From positions 62,001 through 126,000 of the forward strand of contig NZ_CCAS010000002.1 of assembly GCF_000612625.1 (NCBI RefSeq): 64,000 nucleotides of DNA. The letters run 5' to 3'. Numbering within the stretch: position 1 is the first letter of the stretch; each line of letters starts with the position of its first letter. A program made the position numbers and the translations under genes. Of this stretch, positions 9,008-18,242 are shown piece after piece. Under the pieces are notes generated by a model. That model made no database searches. It was given only the letters and a program-made list of their open reading frames with translations, and had not been told where the DNA came from. This stretch comes from Neobacillus jeddahensis (GTDB lineage: Bacteria > Bacillota > Bacilli > Bacillales > Cytobacillaceae).

Positions 9008-9745
9008 CATTTGTTGTAAAATCTTCTTTTCCAGTCTTGAAACCTGTACCTGGGAAATCCCAAGCCTAACAGCTACTTCTGACTGGGTCTGATCTTTATA
9101 ATATCTTAAATAAACAATAAGCCTCTCACGTTCATCCAATTCACGAATAGCTTCTTTCAGAGCTATTTTATCAAACCATTTTCCTTCATTACCGTCATCA
9201 ATTTGGTCTAGTAAGGTAATCGGATCTCCATCGTTTTCATAAACTGTCTCATGTATGGACGAAGGGGTTCTGCTAGCTTCCTGAGCAAGGATCACATCCT
9301 CTGGTGAAAGCTCAAGATGGGCTGAAATCTCGTTAACAGTTGGGATTCTTCCAAACGTTTTCGATAATTCATCCTTTGCTTTCCGGATTTTATTTCCCAT
9401 TTCTTTCAGTGATCGGCTCACCTTCACAGTACCATCATCTCTGATAAATCGTTGGATTTCACCGATGATCATTGGCACAGCATAGGTTGAAAACTTGACA
9501 TCGTAGGATAGGTCAAATTTATCTACAGACTTTAATAATCCGATACATCCAATTTGAAACAAGTCATCTGGGTCATACCCTCTATTAAGAAACCGTTGGA
9601 CAACAGACCAGACGAGACGCATATTTTTTTCGACAATTATATCTCTTGAGTCCTGGTCTCCTGCTTGGCTCTTTTTAATGAGCTCCTTCACTTCATGATC
9701 CTTTAAATACGTTTGACTTTTATCGTTCTTGACCTCCACATCCAT
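8987..9745 (-). CDS. sigF: RNA polymerase sporulation sigma factor SigF
   Basis: SigF is the first forespore-specific sigma factor; it is held inactive by SpoIIAB and released by SpoIIAA. The 252-residue protein shows region 2 (NMRLVWSVVQRFLNRGYDPDDLFQIGCIGLLK), region 3 and region 4 helix-turn-helix (YYKDQTQSEVAVRLGISQVQVSRLEK). The start is the ATG at 9745, beginning MDVEV as in B. subtilis, with AAGGAG 8 bases upstream. It is the last gene of spoIIAA-spoIIAB-sigF, 12 bases after spoIIAB, and ends in its own terminator. Confidence 0.97.
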   Translation of the reverse strand: MDVEVKNDKSQTYLKDHEVKELIKKSQAGDQDSRDIIVEKNMRLVWSVVQRFLNRGYDPDDLFQIGCIGLLKSVDKFDLSYDVKFSTYAVPMIIGEIQRFIRDDGTVKVSRSLKEMGNKIRKAKDELSKTFGRIPTVNEISAHLELSPEDVILAQEASRTPSSIHETVYENDGDPITLLDQIDDGNEGKWFDKIALKEAIRELDERERLIVYLRYYKDQTQSEVAVRLGISQVQVSRLEKKILQQMKDRMDL

Positions 9746-9757
9746 CGGCAAGTCTCC

Positions 9758-10198
9758 TTAATTGCAAAGCATTTTGTTAAGTTTTAAATGCTTCAGTAAT
9801 CTAACCTCGGTTCCTCGACCTGGCTGTGAATGAACCTCTACCTCATCCATGAAATTTTCCATGATGGTGAAACCCATACCGGATCTCTCTAAGTCCGGCT
9901 TCGTTGTAAATAATGGCTGACGAGCTTCCTCCACATCGACAATCCCCAAACCAACATCTTTTATGGTCATATCAATCAGACTATCTTCAATAGAAACTTG
10001 AATATACACAATACCATTTGGATCGTTCTCATAGCCATGAATAATGGCATTTGTCACGGCTTCTGACACGACGGTCTTAATTTCAGTCAGCTCATCCATT
10101 GTTGGATCTAGCTGAGCAATAAATGCAGCAACAGTGACACGGGCAAACGACTCATTTTGACTTAAAGCACTGAATTGAAGGTTCATCTGATTCTTCAT
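9758..10198 (-). CDS. spoIIAB: Anti-sigma F factor / serine kinase SpoIIAB
   Basis: SpoIIAB binds SigF and keeps it inactive, and phosphorylates SpoIIAA with ATP. The 146-residue protein is a GHKL ATPase: N box [12 protein letters not shown]1 box DVGLGI and G2 box [15 protein letters not shown]. Its length equals the B. subtilis protein. Its ATG follows immediately after the spoIIAA stop, with no spacer, so translation of the two is coupled and their stoichiometry can be matched. Assignment is firm. Confidence 0.97.
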   Translation of the reverse strand: MKNQMNLQFSALSQNESFARVTVAAFIAQLDPTMDELTEIKTVVSEAVTNAIIHGYENDPNGIVYIQVSIEDSLIDMTIKDVGLGIVDVEEARQPLFTTKPDLERSGMGFTIMENFMDEVEVHSQPGRGTEVRLLKHLKLNKMLCN

Positions 10199-10549
10199 TC
10201 AGGCCACCCCCAATCTTTGCAATGCAAATTCCTCAGTCGGTTCTAATTTGATAATTTTAAATAAACCAGACATATCGAATAGCCTTTGTATTGCAGGGGA
10301 AATTGCACAAACGACCATTTCACCGTGCACCTGTTTTATTTGTTTGTATCTCCCTAAAATAACTCCTAATCCAGAGCTATCCATAAAGGAAAGGTGTTCT
10401 AGATTTAAGACAATATGACGAATATCGTTTTTTTCAATCACTGCTGTCGCTCGCTCGCGAAGTTCATCCGCAGTATGGTGATCTAATTCACCGCCTAAGC
10501 GTATACATAAAACATCGTGTTTTGTTTCCATATCAATGCTAAGACTCAC
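10199..10549 (-). CDS. spoIIAA: Anti-sigma F factor antagonist SpoIIAA
   Basis: SpoIIAA is a STAS-domain protein. When dephosphorylated by SpoIIE in the forespore it displaces SigF from SpoIIAB. The 116-residue form starts at a GTG (10549) with GAAGGAGG upstream and reads MSLSIDM as in B. subtilis; an in-frame ATG lies within that ribosome site and is unlikely. The phosphorylated serine is in [11 protein letters not shown] (Ser58). It is the first gene of the operon, behind a SigH-type promoter. Confidence 0.96.
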   Translation of the reverse strand: MSLSIDMETKHDVLCIRLGGELDHHTADELRERATAVIEKNDIRHIVLNLEHLSFMDSSGLGVILGRYKQIKQVHGEMVVCAISPAIQRLFDMSGLFKIIKLEPTEEFALQRLGVA

Positions 10550-10581
10550 TATCCCGTCCTCCTTCATCTGGTATAGTGAGT

Positions 10582-10611
10582 CAATTCGCCTCTTAAAAGC
10601 TGATTTCCTTC
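10582..10611 (-). promoter_or_regulatory. SigH promoter of the spoIIA operon
   Basis: The minus strand has GAAGGAAAT (10603-10611), 12 bases, then GGCGAATTG (10582-10590). This matches the SigH consensus RnAGGAwWW-N11/12-RnnGAATww almost fully and lies 33 bases before the spoIIAA start. spoIIA is SigH-transcribed in B. subtilis. Confidence 0.7.
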
Positions 10612-10696
10612 TTTACATACAAAACTAGTCGTATTTCGCTAAAATTAGTAATGTAATGTAAAGTTTCGACACTACCTAGGCGTCGTTACACTTCTT

Positions 10697-11869
10697 TTAT
10701 TTTCCTGCTTTTGTAAACATGCCGAAGGAACGCTTATAAAGGGTCCACCAGCCTGCTTCCTTAACAGCTTTATTAGCGACAAGCGGACTTTCAAGAATGA
10801 CTTTTCCATTCTTAATAAACTTAAGACTCCCTACTTTATCCCCCTTTGAAATAGGGGCATTTAGCGTTTTTTCTAAGATTACCTTTTGTTTAACATCCTC
10901 AGTTTTTTCACCTTTTTTTGTTAGTAAGGAAAGTGGTTCACTTGTAACTGCATCAATAGATTTTAAGTTTCCTTTACTAACTTTGGCTTGAGCAATTGTT
11001 TGATTTCGTTTGTAGATTGGATGTGTTTGATATTGGGCAAAAGCAAAATTTAACATTTTGGTTACTTGAGCATTTCTTTCCTTTGATGTCGGGGCACCAA
11101 AGACGACAGCAATGACACGCATTCCGTCTTTTTGGGCTGTTGCTGTTAAACAATATTTTGCTTCCGCTGTAAAGCCTGTCTTTAGCCCATCCACTCCTGG
11201 ATAAAACCGAACTAATTTATTTGTGTTGACAAGCCAGAATTTTTTATCTGTATTTTCACGAAGATATGCTTCATACAACCCTGTAAATTTAGTGATGTCT
11301 TCATACTTTAGTAACTCTTTTGCCATTACAGCCATATCTGCTGCTGAACTGTAATGTCCACTCACGGGTAGACCCGTTGTATTTTTAAAGAATGTATGCT
11401 TTAATCCTAATTCTTTAGCCTTTTTGTTCATCATATCAACAAATGCCTCTTCAGAGCCTGCAATTCTTTCAGCCATTGCAACAGATGCATCGTTTCCAGA
11501 ACCAATGGCAATTCCTTTTAACATTTCTTTCGTCGTCATTTCTTCGCCAGGCTCAAGAAAAATTTGCGATCCTCCCATTGAGGCCGCATACTCGCTTGCC
11601 CGGATTTTTTCATCCCATGTCAGCTTCCCTTGATCCAGTGCTTCCATTATTAAGAGCATCGTCATAATTTTGGTCATACTAGCAGGGGGCAGCTGTTCAT
11701 TACTATTTTTCTCATAGAGAACTGTTCCAGTATCACGTTCAATTAAAATGGCGGAACTTACATTGCTAACAATATCAGTACTCTGCTTTTCCTCTGCAGC
11801 AAACGCAGCAGGATTCAATAAACCGGTAAACATTAATAATGTCACTAAAATAGAAACAAAACGTTTCAT
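10697..11869 (-). CDS. dacF: D-alanyl-D-alanine carboxypeptidase DacF
   Basis: DacF is a low-molecular-weight penicillin-binding protein (peptidase S11) that trims the terminal D-Ala of peptidoglycan stem peptides during spore cortex formation. The 390-residue protein has a signal peptide ending near AFAAE. The catalytic SMTK (Ser64, Lys67), SGN and KTG boxes follow, with a C-terminal beta domain and an amphipathic tail. The start is the ATG at 11869 with GGAGG 9 bases upstream. As in B. subtilis it lies upstream of spoIIA, here with a SigF-type promoter. Transcription may read into spoIIAA. Confidence 0.95.
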   Translation of the reverse strand: MKRFVSILVTLLMFTGLLNPAAFAAEEKQSTDIVSNVSSAILIERDTGTVLYEKNSNEQLPPASMTKIMTMLLIMEALDQGKLTWDEKIRASEYAASMGGSQIFLEPGEEMTTKEMLKGIAIGSGNDASVAMAERIAGSEEAFVDMMNKKAKELGLKHTFFKNTTGLPVSGHYSSAADMAVMAKELLKYEDITKFTGLYEAYLRENTDKKFWLVNTNKLVRFYPGVDGLKTGFTAEAKYCLTATAQKDGMRVIAVVFGAPTSKERNAQVTKMLNFAFAQYQTHPIYKRNQTIAQAKVSKGNLKSIDAVTSEPLSLLTKKGEKTEDVKQKVILEKTLNAPISKGDKVGSLKFIKNGKVILESPLVANKAVKEAGWWTLYKRSFGMFTKAGK

Positions 11870-11898
11870 TCGCATAACCCTCCATTCTTTATAATCTC

Positions 11899-11927
11899 CA
11901 TTTTTTCCAATTTACATAACTTTATAC
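11899..11927 (-). promoter_or_regulatory. SigF promoter of dacF
   Basis: The minus strand has GTATA (11923-11927), 14 bases, then GGAAAAAATG (11899-11908), fitting the SigF pattern GYATA...GGnnAnAHTR. dacF is a SigF gene in B. subtilis. Confidence 0.65.
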
Positions 11928-11950
11928 AATTATTACCTCCAACCCCAAAT

Positions 11951-11999
11951 AAAAAAGGTGTCAGGCACCATGTGAAAAATTCACATGGTGCCTGACACC
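11951..11999 (-). terminator. Long palindrome acting as pdp terminator
   Basis: Two 20-bp arms beginning GGTGTCAGGCACC are perfect inverted repeats around an AAA loop (11957-11999). On the minus strand the hairpin is followed by six T residues (11951-11956), so it can terminate pdp. The GGTG...CACC core inside each arm can fold on its own. The length and symmetry suggest a dispersed repeat element. Confidence 0.8.
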
Positions 12000-12013
12000 C
12001 AATTTGTATAACT

Positions 12014-13318
12014 TTATTCAGTTATTTCTCCATGAACAAGGATCGGTGCCTCTACTTTGGTTGCTGAGATTTTGATACTTTCGTAAAGTTTGGCTTTTAC
12101 TTCTTCTACATTTTCAAAGTTGCTATAGATGGTGACTAATGAATCGCCTTTTTTCACTTCATCGCCGATTTTCTTCCTTAATACAAGACCTACAGCTAGG
12201 TCAATGATGGATTCTTTCGTTGCTCTTCCTGCGCCTAGTATCATCGCAGCTGTTCCCACTTCATCCGCCACGATTTCCGCAACATATCCGTCTTCCTTCG
12301 CTTCAAGTTCGAAGGTATATTTTGCTTGTGGCATTTTTGATGGATCATCAACAACCGATGCATCTCCACCTTGAGAACTTAAAAATACTTTTAACTTTTC
12401 AAGTGCAGAACCATCTTTGATTACATTTTCAAGTAAGGTTCGGGCTTCTGCTAATGACCCAGCTTTTTCAGCTAGGTAAACCATATGGCTTCCAAGCGTT
12501 AAGCAAAGTTCTGTTAGGTCTTCTGGTCCCTCACCTTTTAAAGTATCAATCGCTTCTTTTACCTCAAGCGCATTTCCGATTGCGAAACCAAGCGGCTGGC
12601 TCATATCCGAAATAACAGCCATCGTTCTTCTACCGACATTATTTCCGATTCTAACCATCGCTTTAGCTAATTCTTTTGAATCGTCTAGCGTTTTCATAAA
12701 GGCACCAGCACCAGTTTTAACATCTAGAACAATTGCATCTGCCCCTGCTGCAATTTTTTTACTCATAATAGAGCTTGCAATAAGCGGTATGCTATCCACA
12801 GTGGCCGTAACATCTCTAAGCGCATACAGTTTTTTATCGGCAGGCGTTAAGTTCCCACTTTGCCCAATTACGGCAATCTTGTTTTTATTCACTAACTCAA
12901 TAAATTCTTCATTCTTAATTTCAACGTGGAAGCCACTAACAGCTTCTAATTTATCAATGGTGCCTCCTGTATGACCTAAACCACGGCCAGACATCTTAGC
13001 AACAGGAACATCTAGTGCAGCCACTAGCGGCCCAAGAACCAAAGTAGTTGTATCTCCAACTCCGCCCGTTGAATGTTTATCCACTTTAATCCCTTTAATG
13101 CCTGACAAATCAATTTGATCGCCAGATTCAACCATCGCCATGGTTAAATCGGCTCTTTCTTTTTCTGTCATTCCCTTAAAATAGATCGCCATTGTGAATG
13201 CACTTACTTGATAGTCCGGAATTGAACCATCTGTATATCCGTTTATAATAAATTTAATTTCTTCGGTTGAAAGTTCTTGCCCATCTCTTTTTTTCTCTAT
13301 TAAGTCAACCATTCTCAT
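12014..13318 (-). CDS. pdp: Pyrimidine-nucleoside phosphorylase
   Basis: Pdp cleaves uridine, thymidine and deoxyuridine with phosphate to give the base and (deoxy)ribose 1-phosphate. The 434-residue protein starts [10 protein letters not shown], has the glycosyltransferase family 3 signature around [15 protein letters not shown] and [13 protein letters not shown] for phosphate, and ends with the family C-terminal domain. It is the last gene of deoB-punA-pdp; (deoxy)ribose 1-phosphate made here and by PunA is the DeoB substrate. In B. subtilis pdp sits elsewhere with dra-nupC, so this arrangement differs from that species. Confidence 0.95.
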   Translation of the reverse strand: MRMVDLIEKKRDGQELSTEEIKFIINGYTDGSIPDYQVSAFTMAIYFKGMTEKERADLTMAMVESGDQIDLSGIKGIKVDKHSTGGVGDTTTLVLGPLVAALDVPVAKMSGRGLGHTGGTIDKLEAVSGFHVEIKNEEFIELVNKNKIAVIGQSGNLTPADKKLYALRDVTATVDSIPLIASSIMSKKIAAGADAIVLDVKTGAGAFMKTLDDSKELAKAMVRIGNNVGRRTMAVISDMSQPLGFAIGNALEVKEAIDTLKGEGPEDLTELCLTLGSHMVYLAEKAGSLAEARTLLENVIKDGSALEKLKVFLSSQGGDASVVDDPSKMPQAKYTFELEAKEDGYVAEIVADEVGTAAMILGAGRATKESIIDLAVGLVLRKKIGDEVKKGDSLVTIYSNFENVEEVKAKLYESIKISATKVEAPILVHGEITE

Positions 13319-13355
13319 CCAATATCACCACTTTTTATTATTATGAAAAACTTTA

Positions 13356-14174
13356 TTATGCAAAACTTTTAACAATTTCTTTAATATATCGTAGGAAATC
13401 TGCCTTCACTATTTCAGTTGTTTCAATTACTTCATCATGCGTTAATGGCTGGTCAAGAATACCCGCCGCCATATTGGAAATACAAGAAATCCCGAGAACC
13501 CTCATCCCACTATGTTGAGCAACAATGACCTCAGGTACAGTAGACATTCCAACAGCGTCACCGCCTAAGACACGTACCATTCTTATTTCTGCAGGTGTTT
13601 CATATACAGGTCCTGGATTCCCGAAATAGACTCCCTCTTGAACTTTAATGTTTAAGCGGGTCGCAATTTCTTTGGCCTTTATACGCAATTCCTTCGTATA
13701 TGCTTCTGACATATCTGGAAAACGGACACCCAGTTTAGAATCATTTGGCCCAATTAACGGATTTGTGCCCATATTATTAATATGATCAGTAATAATCATC
13801 AAGTCTCCTGCAGAGAAGCTTTCATTTACACCACCAGCAGCATTGGTAACGATTAATATTTCAACACCTAGGTCTTTCATAACACGAACTGGGAAGGTTA
13901 CTTTATCCATGCTGTATCCTTCATAGAAATGAAATCTCCCCTGCATGGCTACAACTTCTAGACCACTTAGTAACCCAAATACAAGTTGACCGGCATGCCC
14001 TTCAACTGTAGAAACTGGAAAATCTGGAATTTCATTGTATGGTATTTTTACAGCATTCTCGATTTCATCAGCTAAAACACCTAATCCAGAACCCAAAATC
14101 AGACCAATTCTTGGCGTGTTAGGATATTTTTCTTTTAAAAAACTAGCTGCATTGAAGATTTTTTCTACATTCAT
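13356..14174 (-). CDS. punA: Purine-nucleoside phosphorylase I
   Basis: This trimeric-type purine-nucleoside phosphorylase (PupG/PunA) splits guanosine, inosine and their deoxy forms with phosphate. The 272-residue protein shows GLILGSGLG (phosphate loop), [28 protein letters not shown] and [12 protein letters not shown], all family landmarks. It lies 15 bases after deoB and 37 before pdp, so the three genes form one nucleoside-salvage operon. Regulation is expected from the deoB promoter and cre site. Confidence 0.95.
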   Translation of the reverse strand: MNVEKIFNAASFLKEKYPNTPRIGLILGSGLGVLADEIENAVKIPYNEIPDFPVSTVEGHAGQLVFGLLSGLEVVAMQGRFHFYEGYSMDKVTFPVRVMKDLGVEILIVTNAAGGVNESFSAGDLMIITDHINNMGTNPLIGPNDSKLGVRFPDMSEAYTKELRIKAKEIATRLNIKVQEGVYFGNPGPVYETPAEIRMVRVLGGDAVGMSTVPEVIVAQHSGMRVLGISCISNMAAGILDQPLTHDEVIETTEIVKADFLRYIKEIVKSFA

Positions 14175-14189
14175 GCTTATTCCCCTTCC

Positions 14190-15374
14190 TTATTTCAACT
14201 CATTTAAGAAGCTTTTTCCGTAATTCGGCATTTTCACTTTAAAGTTATCTGAAACAGTTGCTCCTAGGTCTGCAAATGTTTCTCGCAATGGGAGTTCTTT
14301 CCCTTCATTGAACCTTTTTGAGTAAACCAATAATGGCACATATTCACGAGTATGGTCTGTACCTGGTGCAACTGGGTCATTTCCGTGATCTGCCGTAATC
14401 ATTAGGAGATCATCCTCTTTCATCTTTGCAAACACTTCAGTCAGGCGTGCATCATATTCTTCTAGTGCCTTTCCATAACCTTCTGGGTCACGGCGATGTC
14501 CATATAAGGCATCAAAATCAACCAAATTTAAAAAGCTAATGCCTGTAAAATCCATATCTAATGTTTCCACTAATTTATCCATACCGTCCATATTGGAAAC
14601 AGTTCGAAGTGATTTCGTTACGCCTTCTCCATCGTAAATATCAGAGATTTTGCCGATGGCGATGACATCAAATCCGGAGTCTTTTAATTCACTCATAACT
14701 GTGCGGTCAAATGGTTTTAAAGCATAATCATGTCGATTTGGTGTACGTTTAAAGTTCCCTGGTTCACCCAAGAACGGTCTGGCAATGACACGACCTACCA
14801 TGTATTTTTCATCAAGCGTCATTTCACGGGCTATTTTACAAATGTGATAAAGTTCTTCTAGAGGAACAATTTCTTCGTGTGCTGCAATTTGGAGCACAGA
14901 ATCTGCAGAGGTATAGACAATCAATGCCCCAGTTTTCATATGCTCTTCGCCTAGTTCATCAAGAATTTCTGTACCGCTTGCAGGTTTATTACCGATAATC
15001 TTTCGACCAGTACGTTTTTCTAATTCAGAAAGAAGCTCATCTGGAAACCCCTCTGGGAAAACGCGGAAAGGTGTTTGGATATTTAAGCCCATGATTTCCC
15101 AGTGGCCTGTCATTGTATCCTTACCGTTCGATGCTTCCTTCATTTTTGTATAGAAAGCTAATGGCTTTTCCGCTTTAGGAATCCCTTTTATTTCACGAAT
15201 ATTACTTAAACCTAAGGCTCCCATGTTTGGCATGTTTAGTCCGTTCATCTTTTCAGCAATATGTCCAAATGTATCGGCACCTTTATCACCAAATTTCTCA
15301 GCATCAGGTGCTTCCCCAATACCAACTGAATCCATTACGACAATAAAAATACGTTTATATGTATTTGTAGTCAT
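14190..15374 (-). CDS. deoB: Phosphopentomutase
   Basis: DeoB (Drm) interconverts ribose 1-phosphate and ribose 5-phosphate, and the deoxy forms, using two metal ions. The 394-residue protein belongs to the alkaline phosphatase superfamily: [17 protein letters not shown] carries the first metal Asp, and ITADHGNDP and [11 protein letters not shown] carry the C-terminal ligands. I start at the ATG at 15374, with GAAGGAGGG upstream; the ORF stays open 24 codons further but without a ribosome site. It heads the operon deoB-punA-pdp. Confidence 0.95.
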   Translation of the reverse strand: MTTNTYKRIFIVVMDSVGIGEAPDAEKFGDKGADTFGHIAEKMNGLNMPNMGALGLSNIREIKGIPKAEKPLAFYTKMKEASNGKDTMTGHWEIMGLNIQTPFRVFPEGFPDELLSELEKRTGRKIIGNKPASGTEILDELGEEHMKTGALIVYTSADSVLQIAAHEEIVPLEELYHICKIAREMTLDEKYMVGRVIARPFLGEPGNFKRTPNRHDYALKPFDRTVMSELKDSGFDVIAIGKISDIYDGEGVTKSLRTVSNMDGMDKLVETLDMDFTGISFLNLVDFDALYGHRRDPEGYGKALEEYDARLTEVFAKMKEDDLLMITADHGNDPVAPGTDHTREYVPLLVYSKRFNEGKELPLRETFADLGATVSDNFKVKMPNYGKSFLNELK

Positions 15375-15398
15375 ACCATTTTCCCTCCTTCTATCATC

Positions 15399-15413
15399 AG
15401 AAAACGTTTGCAA
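15399..15413 (-). promoter_or_regulatory. cre site (CcpA) upstream of deoB
   Basis: TTGCAAACGTTTTCT on the minus strand matches the catabolite-responsive consensus WTGNAANCGNWNNCW at every defined base. It lies between a TATAAT (minus strand, 15429-15434) and the ribosome site, where bound CcpA would block elongation. Confidence 0.7.
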
Positions 15414-15450
15414 ATAAAGAACCAGATAATTATATAATGTCCGCATGTAA

Positions 15451-15468
15451 TAAGATTATGAAATCTTA
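15451..15468. repeat. Inverted repeat in the deoB promoter region
   Basis: TAAGATT and AATCTTA form a 7-bp inverted repeat with a 4-base spacer. It lies just upstream of the -10 at 15429-15434, in the -35 zone, so it could be an operator. No regulator is identified. Confidence 0.4.
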
Positions 15469-15531
15469 CTTTTAATTTATTTGTCGGAAGTCTGACATCT
15501 CTATTTTACTAAAAGTTTATAAAAATACAAG

Positions 15532-15562
15532 AAAAAAGCCATCAATTTTATTGATGACTTTT
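15532..15562 (-). terminator. Terminator after xerD
   Basis: On the minus strand AAAAAGTCATCAA pairs with TTGATGGCTTTTT (one G-U), loop TAAAA, ending in a T run. It closes the fur-side xerD unit before the deoB promoter. Confidence 0.75.
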
Positions 15563-15611
15563 TACATCTCTGTGAATTTTATATAAATGATAAGCAGAAT
15601 CTATGATTCTA

Positions 15612-16505
15612 TCATGCTCGTGGATGAAACTTACTATAAACATCCTTAATCTTCGTTTTTGTCACACTTGTATATATTTGTGTGGTTGAAATATCTGCAT
15701 GTCCAAGCATCTCTTGGACGGACTTTAAATCAGCACCATTTTCCAGTAAATGTGTGGCAAAAGAATGTCGAAGTGTATGAGGCGTAAGCTCTTTTTGAAT
15801 ACCAGCCTCTTTGGCTAGCTTTTTTAATATTTTCCAAAATCCTTGTCTTGTTAAACGATGTCCTTGATGGTTTAAAAACAAGGCATTATCGCGATGCTTG
15901 GTTGTGACAAACTGAGACCTTCCGTTATCTAAATAATGCTTGATCGCCTCTAAAGCTGCCCTTCCAATTGGAAGAATTCGCTCTTTATTTCCCGTTCCCG
16001 AACAGCGAATAAATCCCATTGTTAGGTGAATATCCTCTATTTCAAGAGCTATTAATTCACTAACACGTATACCCGTTGCGTAAAGAAGCTCAATCATGGC
16101 CTTATCCCTTATCCCATAGTGGTCATCTAGATTAGGAGCATCTAATAGAACCTCTACTTCCTGTAAACTCAATACCTTAGGGAACGTTCTTTCCTGCTTA
16201 GGGGTATCAATTTGAACTGATGGATCTTGGTTTGTTGCTCGTTCCCGTAACAAAAACTGATGAAAGGCACGAATGGAAGCAATATGTCTTGCTAATGTTT
16301 TCGATGATTTCCCCTGTTCCTTTAAAAAATTTAAAAATTGTACAATATGAAACCGTTGCACTTCATTTAATGTGCCAATAGCTTCAATTTTGTTTAAGTA
16401 ATTTAAATAGCTTTTTAAATCACGTTCATACGACATGATTGTATTTTTCGCTAGACCTTTTTCAATGATCAAGTATTGCATAAATTCCTTTAAGTGCTCT
16501 TCCAT
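15612..16505 (-). CDS. xerD: Tyrosine recombinase XerD
   Basis: XerD is one of the two site-specific recombinases that resolve chromosome dimers at dif during division. The protein has an N-terminal core-binding domain (about residues 1-90) and a catalytic domain with the first Arg in [12 protein letters not shown], then [12 protein letters not shown], and the nucleophilic Tyr in [15 protein letters not shown] prefer the ATG at 16505 (297 residues), 9 bases after GGGGAG; another ATG at 16511 touches the yqzK stop and is also possible. The fur-yqzK-xerD order matches B. subtilis. Confidence 0.94.
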   Translation of the reverse strand: MEEHLKEFMQYLIIEKGLAKNTIMSYERDLKSYLNYLNKIEAIGTLNEVQRFHIVQFLNFLKEQGKSSKTLARHIASIRAFHQFLLRERATNQDPSVQIDTPKQERTFPKVLSLQEVEVLLDAPNLDDHYGIRDKAMIELLYATGIRVSELIALEIEDIHLTMGFIRCSGTGNKERILPIGRAALEAIKHYLDNGRSQFVTTKHRDNALFLNHQGHRLTRQGFWKILKKLAKEAGIQKELTPHTLRHSFATHLLENGADLKSVQEMLGHADISTTQIYTSVTKTKIKDVYSKFHPRA

Positions 16506-16510
16506 CGCCA

Positions 16511-16738
16511 TTACTCCCCATTTAAATAAAACAACATCAGCCGATCTAACAAGGAAGAATTGTCTTCATTCGCTGCATTTGAAACTTTCAGTGCAGCTCC
16601 TTCCGGTCCATCGTAGCGATGATAATTTTGGTATTCTTCAGATACCCACATGATACCATAATAAAAGAGAATCGTGCACCCAGTGAATAAGATAAAAACC
16701 TTAAAGGTTTGCCATGCTATTTTAATAAAAGAGATCAT
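16511..16738 (-). CDS. yqzK: DUF4227 family protein YqzK
   Basis: YqzK is a small protein of unknown function. The 75-residue product has one membrane helix near the N-terminus ([21 protein letters not shown]), followed by [14 protein letters not shown], the DUF4227 hallmark, and a hydrophilic tail. Its stop codon overlaps or touches the xerD start region, so the two are co-translated. The same position between fur and xerD in B. subtilis supports the name. Confidence 0.85.
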   Translation of the reverse strand: MISFIKIAWQTFKVFILFTGCTILFYYGIMWVSEEYQNYHRYDGPEGAALKVSNAANEDNSSLLDRLMLFYLNGE

Positions 16739-16887
16739 CTAACTTCCCCCAATTGCCATTGTCTAGTAAAAGGTATGCCAAAAAGGACAAGTTTTATACC
16801 TATTCCTCGAGATTCGGGATATTTTTGTTTCTATAATATTGTATTAGACAAAGAAAAAAGCCCCTCGTTAAAAAGGACTTTCGTTTT

Positions 16888-17346
16888 TTATTCTGTTTTA
16901 TCTTCTTCTTTGCCTTGGCAACGGTAACAGATTCCATGAAATGTAAGGCGATGGTCTTTTATTTTAAAATTCCATCTGCGTTCCACCACTGCTTCCACAT
17001 CTTCAAGTAAATCTTCCTGAATCTCATCCACAGCACCACATTCGATGCAAACAAGATGATGATGAAAATGTACGGCACCTTCTTGGCGAAGGTCATAACG
17101 AGAAACACCGTCACCAAAATTTATTTTATCGACAATTTTCAACTCCGTAAGTAATTCCAATGTTCGATAAACAGTTGCTAAACCAATTTCAGGCGATTTT
17201 TCTTTTACGAGGAGGTACACATCTTCTGCACTTAAATGATCCTCTTCATTTTCAAGTAAAACTCGAACAGTTGCTTCGCGCTGGGGTGTTAATTTGTAAC
17301 TCGCTGAATGCAAAAGTTTCTTTATTCTTTCAATTCTAGTTTCCAT
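16888..17346 (-). CDS. fur: Ferric uptake regulator Fur
   Basis: Fur is the iron-responsive repressor that binds Fur boxes with Fe(II) and shuts off siderophore and iron-uptake genes. The 152-residue protein has an N-terminal winged helix (LTPQREATVRVLLE, GLATVYRTLELL), then metal ligands HFHHHLVCIECG and a second Cys pair in GICYRC. The starting METRIERIKK and position beside yqzK-xerD distinguish it from the Zur and PerR paralogues, which are not in this window. A SigA promoter and a PerR-like box lie upstream. Confidence 0.92.
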   Translation of the reverse strand: METRIERIKKLLHSASYKLTPQREATVRVLLENEEDHLSAEDVYLLVKEKSPEIGLATVYRTLELLTELKIVDKINFGDGVSRYDLRQEGAVHFHHHLVCIECGAVDEIQEDLLEDVEAVVERRWNFKIKDHRLTFHGICYRCQGKEEDKTE

Positions 17347-17379
17347 CCTGAATGCCCTCCCTCGCCACTGTTAGTTTTC

Positions 17380-17407
17380 ATTATAACAGATGACAATAGA
17401 GATTCAA
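17380..17407 (-). promoter_or_regulatory. SigA promoter of fur
   Basis: TTGAAT (17402-17407), 16 bases, then TATAAT (17380-17385) on the minus strand, 33 bases before the fur start. This is a good vegetative promoter. Confidence 0.65.
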
Positions 17408-17408
17408 A

Positions 17409-17423
17409 ATAAAATTATTATAA
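17409..17423 (-). promoter_or_regulatory. PerR-box-like sequence upstream of fur
   Basis: TTATAATAATTTTAT on the minus strand matches the PerR box TTATAATNATTATAA at 12 of 14 defined bases. It lies immediately upstream of the fur -35. fur is PerR-regulated in B. subtilis. Confidence 0.45.
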
Positions 17424-17454
17424 ATAAGAGTCTATAGTTTATATTAAATAATAA

Positions 17455-18102
17455 TTATTTTAAACTAGAACTACTAATAATCGTCTTCATTAACCATGGG
17501 GATAAATAGGCTTCCACTGCTGATGCTGCAGAAATAAAAATCACTGCCGCAAGCAAGGCAAAAATATAACGTTTAAAAAATGGCATAATCGGTTGGGCAT
17601 ATTTTTTCATAAATTGCTTTTTAATCATTCTTATTGAGAAGATTACCGAGAACGCAGCTATTAAGATAAACACCGGAATAATAATCAAATTCTGTGGCAA
17701 GATTGAAACAAAAGCTAATAGAAAACCATTCCAGCCCATTTGACTAACAAGGAAACCAACAGTAAAACCAACAACCATTCCTTTAACAAATAAGAGGATC
17801 AGAATGACTGGTAAGCCAATAATGGATATTCCTAGGATCCAGATAAGACCTATAAATTTACTGTTGTGAAAGAAGCTTTGCAAGAATAAATCATTGTCTT
17901 CTGCGACTTTATCATCAGAAACTTGGCCGAAAAATTGGGATAAATAATAGAATAAATCTTCCTTCTGTGTAATACTCATGGAATTGACCACAATCGCTCC
18001 AAAGATTACCCCCATTAAAAATAATACAACAATAAACAAAAATATTGAGGAATGCTCACGGAAATAACTAGCGGCATCTGACTGGTACAATCGTTTTTTC
18101 AT
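17455..18102 (-). CDS. spoIIM: Stage II sporulation protein M
   Basis: SpoIIM is a mother-cell membrane protein of the SpoIID-SpoIIM-SpoIIP machine that thins septal peptidoglycan and drives engulfment of the forespore. The 215-residue protein has a cytoplasmic N-terminus and five hydrophobic segments (for example FLFIVVLFLMGVIFGAIVV and VFILIAAFSVIFSI). Its length matches the family (about 214). It is a single gene downstream of endoQ on the same strand, separated by a terminator. SigE control is expected but I did not find a clear promoter. Confidence 0.93.
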   Translation of the reverse strand: MKKRLYQSDAASYFREHSSIFLFIVVLFLMGVIFGAIVVNSMSITQKEDLFYYLSQFFGQVSDDKVAEDNDLFLQSFFHNSKFIGLIWILGISIIGLPVILILLFVKGMVVGFTVGFLVSQMGWNGFLLAFVSILPQNLIIIPVFILIAAFSVIFSIRMIKKQFMKKYAQPIMPFFKRYIFALLAAVIFISAASAVEAYLSPWLMKTIISSSSLK

Positions 18103-18204
18103 TTGCGTTTCCTCCTACTCTTCTCAATCAGTTACTACAGTTTATGCCAATCTAGTTTTTCTATGACCAATTTAATAGATTTCAGATTACTAATTTTCAC
18201 AAAT

Positions 18205-18229
18205 AAATCCGGAGGCCTTTGGCTCTCCG
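18205..18229 (-). terminator. Terminator after endoQ
   Basis: On the minus strand CGGAG-A-GCC pairs with GGC-CTCCG around an AAA loop, with one bulge, and is followed by a T-rich run. It ends the nudF-endoQ transcript. Confidence 0.7.
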
Positions 18230-18242
18230 AATTTGTTTAATT

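Noticed and set aside
16850-16887. Terminator after fur
   Set aside because: The stem (AAAGTCC with GGGGCTTT) is short and needs bulges; too weak to list as a feature.
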